From Brevinema_A sp051649605 (GTDB taxonomy: Bacteria > Spirochaetota > Brevinematia > Brevinematales > Brevinemataceae), in NCBI GenBank assembly GCA_051649605.1, contig JBOFHK010000002.1, forward strand, positions 144,629 through 208,628: a stretch of DNA of 64,000 nt. The letters are read 5' to 3'. Below the pieces are notes generated by a model. That model worked only from the letters and a program-made list of their open reading frames with translations, had not been told where the DNA came from and did not search any database. Positions 61,095 to 64,000 of the stretch are shown here, one piece after another (the stretch's first letter is position 1; every line of letters begins with the position of its first letter). Made by a program: the position numbers and the translations under genes.

Positions 61095-62897
61095 ATGTCA
61101 TACAAATCAAAACTGAGGAATTTCTGTATTATTGCTCATATTGATCATGGGAAATCAACACTAGCAGATCGTATTTTGGAGATTACAGGATTGATGGATC
61201 CTAGTAAATCAGGCTCTCAAGTCTTGGATTCCATGGAAGTCGAAAAAGAGCATGGGATTACGGTTAAAGCTCAAACAGTGTCAGCACCCTATAAAGCAAA
61301 AGATGGTCTCGAGTATCAGCTTAATCTTATTGATACGCCAGGGCATGTGGATTTTTCTTATGAAGTTTCTCGGAGTCTTGCAGCCTGTGAAGGAGCTTTA
61401 CTCCTCGTTGATGCAACACAGGGTATCCAAGCACAAACCTTATCGACTTTTTACCAAGCAGTTGAACACAATTTAGAAATTATTCCTGTTCTCAACAAAA
61501 TTGATCTCCCTAATGCCCGTGTAGAAGAAATTATGGAGCAGATAGAGCATGATTTGGGATTAGATCCTTTGGAGGCGATCCCTGTTTCTGCCAAGACAGG
61601 TGAAGGACTCACAGAGCTTTTTGAAGCAATTATTGCTCAGATTCCTCACCCTAAGGGAGATGCTTCCCATCAGCTTAAAGCTTTGGTGTATGATGCCTAT
61701 TACGATATGTATCGTGGGGTAGTTGTCAAAGTCCGTGTTATGGAAGGGACACTTAAAAAAGGTCAGGAAATCCTTTTTATGAACAATCGATCCAAATATA
61801 CCGCTGATGAAGTGGGTCTTATGCAGATTACCTTTAATGCTCAAAAAGAGTTAAAAGCTGGAGATGTAGGTTATATTTCTGCTCAGATTAAAAGTTTATC
61901 AGAGATTAAAATTGGTGATACGATTACTTTGGCAGATAATCCTTGTGCAGAAGCACTAGTAGGTTACAAAGAGCCTCAAGCCTTTGTGTTTGCTGGTTTA
62001 TTTCCAGGAGATGGAGAAGATTTTGCTGACTTAGAACAAGCTCTTCAAAAGTTAAAACTAACAGATGCCTCTCTTCGTTTCGATAAATGGAACTCTGGGG
62101 CTTTGGGTATGGGATTTAAATGTGGTTTTTTAGGATTATTACACTTAGAAATTATTCGAGAAAGACTCGAAAAAGAGCACGATTTATATATTATTTCTAC
62201 CGTACCTTCGGTAGAATATCGGATTACCCCTAACAAGGGAGAACCTTTCCTAATCGAAAATGCAACAGAATTTCTTGATCCTTCACAGATCCGTGTCGTC
62301 GAAGAACCTTTTGTAAAAGCTGTGATTATTACCCCAAATGAATATATGGGTACATTACTTAATCTTATCCAAGAGAGAAGAGGGATTCAAACGAATTTGG
62401 TTTACATTGATACAAAGAGGGTACAAATTGATTGTGAGCTTCCTTTAGCAGAAATTATCTACGATTTTTTTGACAAACTTAAAAGTTATTCTCGAGGCTA
62501 TGCTTCTTTTGATTATGAGTTTTTAGAATTTCGGCAGAGTAAAGTAGTGAGGATGGATATTTTAGTAGGTGGTAATCCTGTCGATGCCTTGGCACAAATG
62601 GTTTTTGCCGACAATGTTCGTAAACGTGGCTTAGCTATTGTTAAAAAACTACGTGAATTAATCCCAAGACATATGTTCCAAATTGCCTTACAGGCGGCGA
62701 TAGGATCAACGGTAGTCGCTCGAGAAACGATCTCAGCGATGCGTAAAGATGTTACCGCAAAATGTTATGGCGGTGATATTACCCGAAAGCGAAAACTTCT
62801 GGATAAACAAAAAGAAGGAAAAAAACGGATGAAGAGCATTGGAAGTGTGAGTATTCCTCAAGAAGCGTTTATTGAAGTATTAAAGCGAGACGAATAG
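61095..62897 (+). CDS. lepA: Elongation factor 4 (LepA)
   Basis: 600 residues. The GTPase core has HIDHGKSTLADR (G1), LIDTPGHVDFSYEVSRSLAA (G3) and NKIDLPNA (G4). Domain II, the V domain (EEPFVKAVIITPNEYMGT) and the C-terminal LepA-specific region (YGGDITRKRKLLDKQKEGKK) are all present. It back-translocates ribosomes under ionic stress. A TTG one codon upstream is possible; ATG 61095 is preferred, although the spacing from GAGGGAG is long (about 14). Confidence 0.95.
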   Translation: MSYKSKLRNFCIIAHIDHGKSTLADRILEITGLMDPSKSGSQVLDSMEVEKEHGITVKAQTVSAPYKAKDGLEYQLNLIDTPGHVDFSYEVSRSLAACEGALLLVDATQGIQAQTLSTFYQAVEHNLEIIPVLNKIDLPNARVEEIMEQIEHDLGLDPLEAIPVSAKTGEGLTELFEAIIAQIPHPKGDASHQLKALVYDAYYDMYRGVVVKVRVMEGTLKKGQEILFMNNRSKYTADEVGLMQITFNAQKELKAGDVGYISAQIKSLSEIKIGDTITLADNPCAEALVGYKEPQAFVFAGLFPGDGEDFADLEQALQKLKLTDASLRFDKWNSGALGMGFKCGFLGLLHLEIIRERLEKEHDLYIISTVPSVEYRITPNKGEPFLIENATEFLDPSQIRVVEEPFVKAVIITPNEYMGTLLNLIQERRGIQTNLVYIDTKRVQIDCELPLAEIIYDFFDKLKSYSRGYASFDYEFLEFRQSKVVRMDILVGGNPVDALAQMVFADNVRKRGLAIVKKLRELIPRHMFQIALQAAIGSTVVARETISAMRKDVTAKCYGGDITRKRKLLDKQKEGKKRMKSIGSVSIPQEAFIEVLKRDE

Positions 62898-62984
62898 ATT
62901 TTTATTGAGAATAGAAGCCTATAACATAGCAATAGAGAGTATTAATGATTGAGAACAAAAAATAAAAATATAGGAAGAGCGAGT

Positions 62985-63320
62985 ATGCAAAAACTATTAT
63001 TACTTTTTAGTGTATTTTTCTTAGGCATAGGGCTTTATGCATCCCCTATGCAAAAAGCTAATAAGCAACTAGAAATCTTAGCACACAAATTTGAGAAATG
63101 GGATCAAATGACCAAAACAGTCCAATCCAATAAACAATCTCTTAGTGCCGAAGAAGTTGAGAATATTAGAGAAGATTTATCTGAAAATTTTGACTTACTT
63201 AGTAAATTAGAGCTTAACGAAAAAGAACAAGAGCAAGTTAATCTGTTGAGTGGGCTTCTGCTATTCAAATATGCTTCTTTATTTATGTATTTAGAAGAAT
63301 ATTTTGCTGCACCTAAGTAG
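62985..63320 (+). CDS. Small exported helical protein of unknown function
   Basis: 111 residues with a signal peptide (MQKLLLLFSVFFLGIGLYA) and a mainly helical, Glu/Lys/Leu-rich mature region (ELNEKEQEQVNLLSGLLLFKYASLFMY). ATG 62985 follows AGGAAGAG by 5 bases; the frame is open 12 codons further but with no ribosome site. Probably periplasmic. No family recognised. Confidence 0.6.
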   Translation: MQKLLLLFSVFFLGIGLYASPMQKANKQLEILAHKFEKWDQMTKTVQSNKQSLSAEEVENIREDLSENFDLLSKLELNEKEQEQVNLLSGLLLFKYASLFMYLEEYFAAPK

Positions 63321-63481
63321 TATTTGATTACAACAAAATTTTATAATAATTTTAATAAAAATACTACAATAGAGATTCTTGATGATAAAACCCCTTGAAT
63401 ACTTAGGATTAATTACAAAAATAACAAAGTATGAAACACACTGGTAGAGAATTTTATAAAAATTCAAAAAAGGACAAACAC

Positions 63482-63817
63482 ATGCAAGAGTGGTTTAGTC
63501 GTAAGGAAATTATCACCGTTGTTCTTTCGATAGGGGTAGGAATTATTATCCGAGTAATTTATGATTTTGTTGTTAAACCTATCTTGAAAAAAAAAGCACA
63601 GGTAGTATCCGAAAAGCAACTAAAACACCTCATTAAAAATGCAAGTGATTCCCCAGCAGATTTTACTCTTTTGTTAAAGATTATTTCTCACACAGAGAAT
63701 GATCTTTTTACGATTTACCATTCTAAACTGAAGAGATTTGAGAAGAGTAATTTATCACAACAGGAAGAAAGTGATTTTAAAGATCTTCTAAAAGAATTAA
63801 AAAAATTAACTAAGTAG
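63482..63817 (+). CDS. Small membrane-anchored protein of unknown function
   Basis: 111 residues. One membrane helix (about 8-29, EIITVVLSIGVGIIIRVIYDFVV) precedes a basic, helical cytoplasmic tail of about 80 residues (KQLKHLIKNASDSPADFTLLLK). ATG 63482 has AAGGAC 7 bases upstream; an ATG at 63431 is in frame but lacks a ribosome site. It precedes the methyltransferase gene by 35 bases; no relation can be read. Confidence 0.55.
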   Translation: MQEWFSRKEIITVVLSIGVGIIIRVIYDFVVKPILKKKAQVVSEKQLKHLIKNASDSPADFTLLLKIISHTENDLFTIYHSKLKRFEKSNLSQQEESDFKDLLKELKKLTK

Positions 63818-63852
63818 AACCTAAAGAATCAAATACGCTAAAGAGTAGAAAG

Positions 63853-64000
63853 ATGCAAACTCAAAATACCATAAAAAACCGAAGCATTTTTTGCGGAGAT
63901 TGTTTGGATATTCTAAGAGGATTCAACGATAATTCCATTGACCTAATTTATCTGGATCCTCCCTTCAACAAAAAAAAGCAGTTTATCGCTCCGATCGGTA
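63853..64000 (+). CDS. DNA methyltransferase, N-terminus only (window end)
   Basis: 49 codons open from ATG 63853 to the edge. FCGDCLDILRGFNDNSIDLIYLDPPFN... contains the catalytic motif DPPF preceded by the GDCLDIL region, the arrangement of beta-class N6-adenine or N4-cytosine DNA methyltransferases. Some 250 or more residues lie beyond the window. Whether a restriction partner follows cannot be seen. AGTAGAAAG is a weak ribosome site. Confidence 0.8.
   Translation, partial: MQTQNTIKNRSIFCGDCLDILRGFNDNSIDLIYLDPPFNKKKQFIAPIG

Noticed and set aside
1..64000. tRNA, rRNA, CRISPR arrays, insertion sequences, prophage
   Set aside because: No cloverleaf, repeat-spacer array, transposase motif or phage structural gene was recognised by reading; a tRNA scan could still reveal one.

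Overview
The window is AT-rich bacterial chromosome (roughly one third G+C) from a Gram-negative-type (diderm) organism. It has many lipobox-bearing lipoproteins, small proteins that look like outer-membrane barrels, an RlpA/SPOR cell-wall protein and SpoU/RluD/RsmG RNA-modification genes. The lipoprotein load, the gmk-yicC pairing, glycolysis plus Pta energy metabolism and the anaerobic rubredoxin/flavodiiron genes suggest a host-associated, fermentative, anaerobic or microaerophilic spirochaete (Brevinema-like is a guess; the sequence alone does not prove it). No rRNA, tRNA, CRISPR array, prophage or insertion sequence was recognised. Most promoters are good sigma-70 types (TTGaxx-N16-18-TATAAT), and many genes end in strong intrinsic terminators.

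Layout. 1-2.3 kb: an arylsulfate sulfotransferase cut by the window edge, then holA (minus strand). 2.5-9 kb: a rightward housekeeping run: two unknown exported/membrane proteins, coaD, a membrane zinc protease, pta, murJ, ribF, rpsO. 9-14 kb: a leftward sugar-uptake operon: SIS isomerase, ROK kinase, ABC ATPase interrupted by an in-frame TAG, permease, binding lipoprotein. 14.3-17.5 kb: a triple-domain acyl-CoA dehydrogenase/EtfA/rubredoxin fusion followed by a flavodiiron protein, a likely oxygen-scavenging pair. 17.6-17.9 kb: a decayed second copy of the SIS gene. 18-20.8 kb: tag and a pyroglutamate operon (DUF969-DUF979-pcp). 21-27.5 kb: pnp with a structured leader, a membrane-protein gene broken by an in-frame TAA, a lipoprotein, two GNAT genes and small unknowns. 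27.6-31.7 kb: glycolytic genes pgk, tpiA and gap, with a frameshifted GIY-YIG/DUF4357 gene between.

31.8-44.7 kb: a mixture of lipoproteins, prfA, VOC protein, RluD-like and SpoU enzymes, an ankyrin protein, rsmG, a 57-residue membrane protein, maf, an outer-membrane candidate, a TPR protein, dprA and a membrane-anchored hydrolase. 44.8-48.1 kb: a beta-glucuronidase/glucuronide transporter operon. 48.2-51.0 kb: an outer-membrane candidate and RlpA. 51.4-59.6 kb: a leftward cluster rpmF-plsX-fabH-two unknown exported paralogues-fabG-fabF-rnc-yicC-gmk. 59.9-64 kb: a lipoprotein, a GNAT enzyme, lepA, two small unknowns and the start of a DNA methyltransferase.

Themes. Glucuronidase plus arylsulfate sulfotransferase fits a gut organism that meets host phenolic conjugates. 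Three genes carry one disabling change each and a fourth is a worn duplicate, so accessory genes appear to be under active decay (or the assembly has point errors). The fatty-acid cluster lacks fabD and acpP in their usual place and instead carries two related exported proteins of unknown function.
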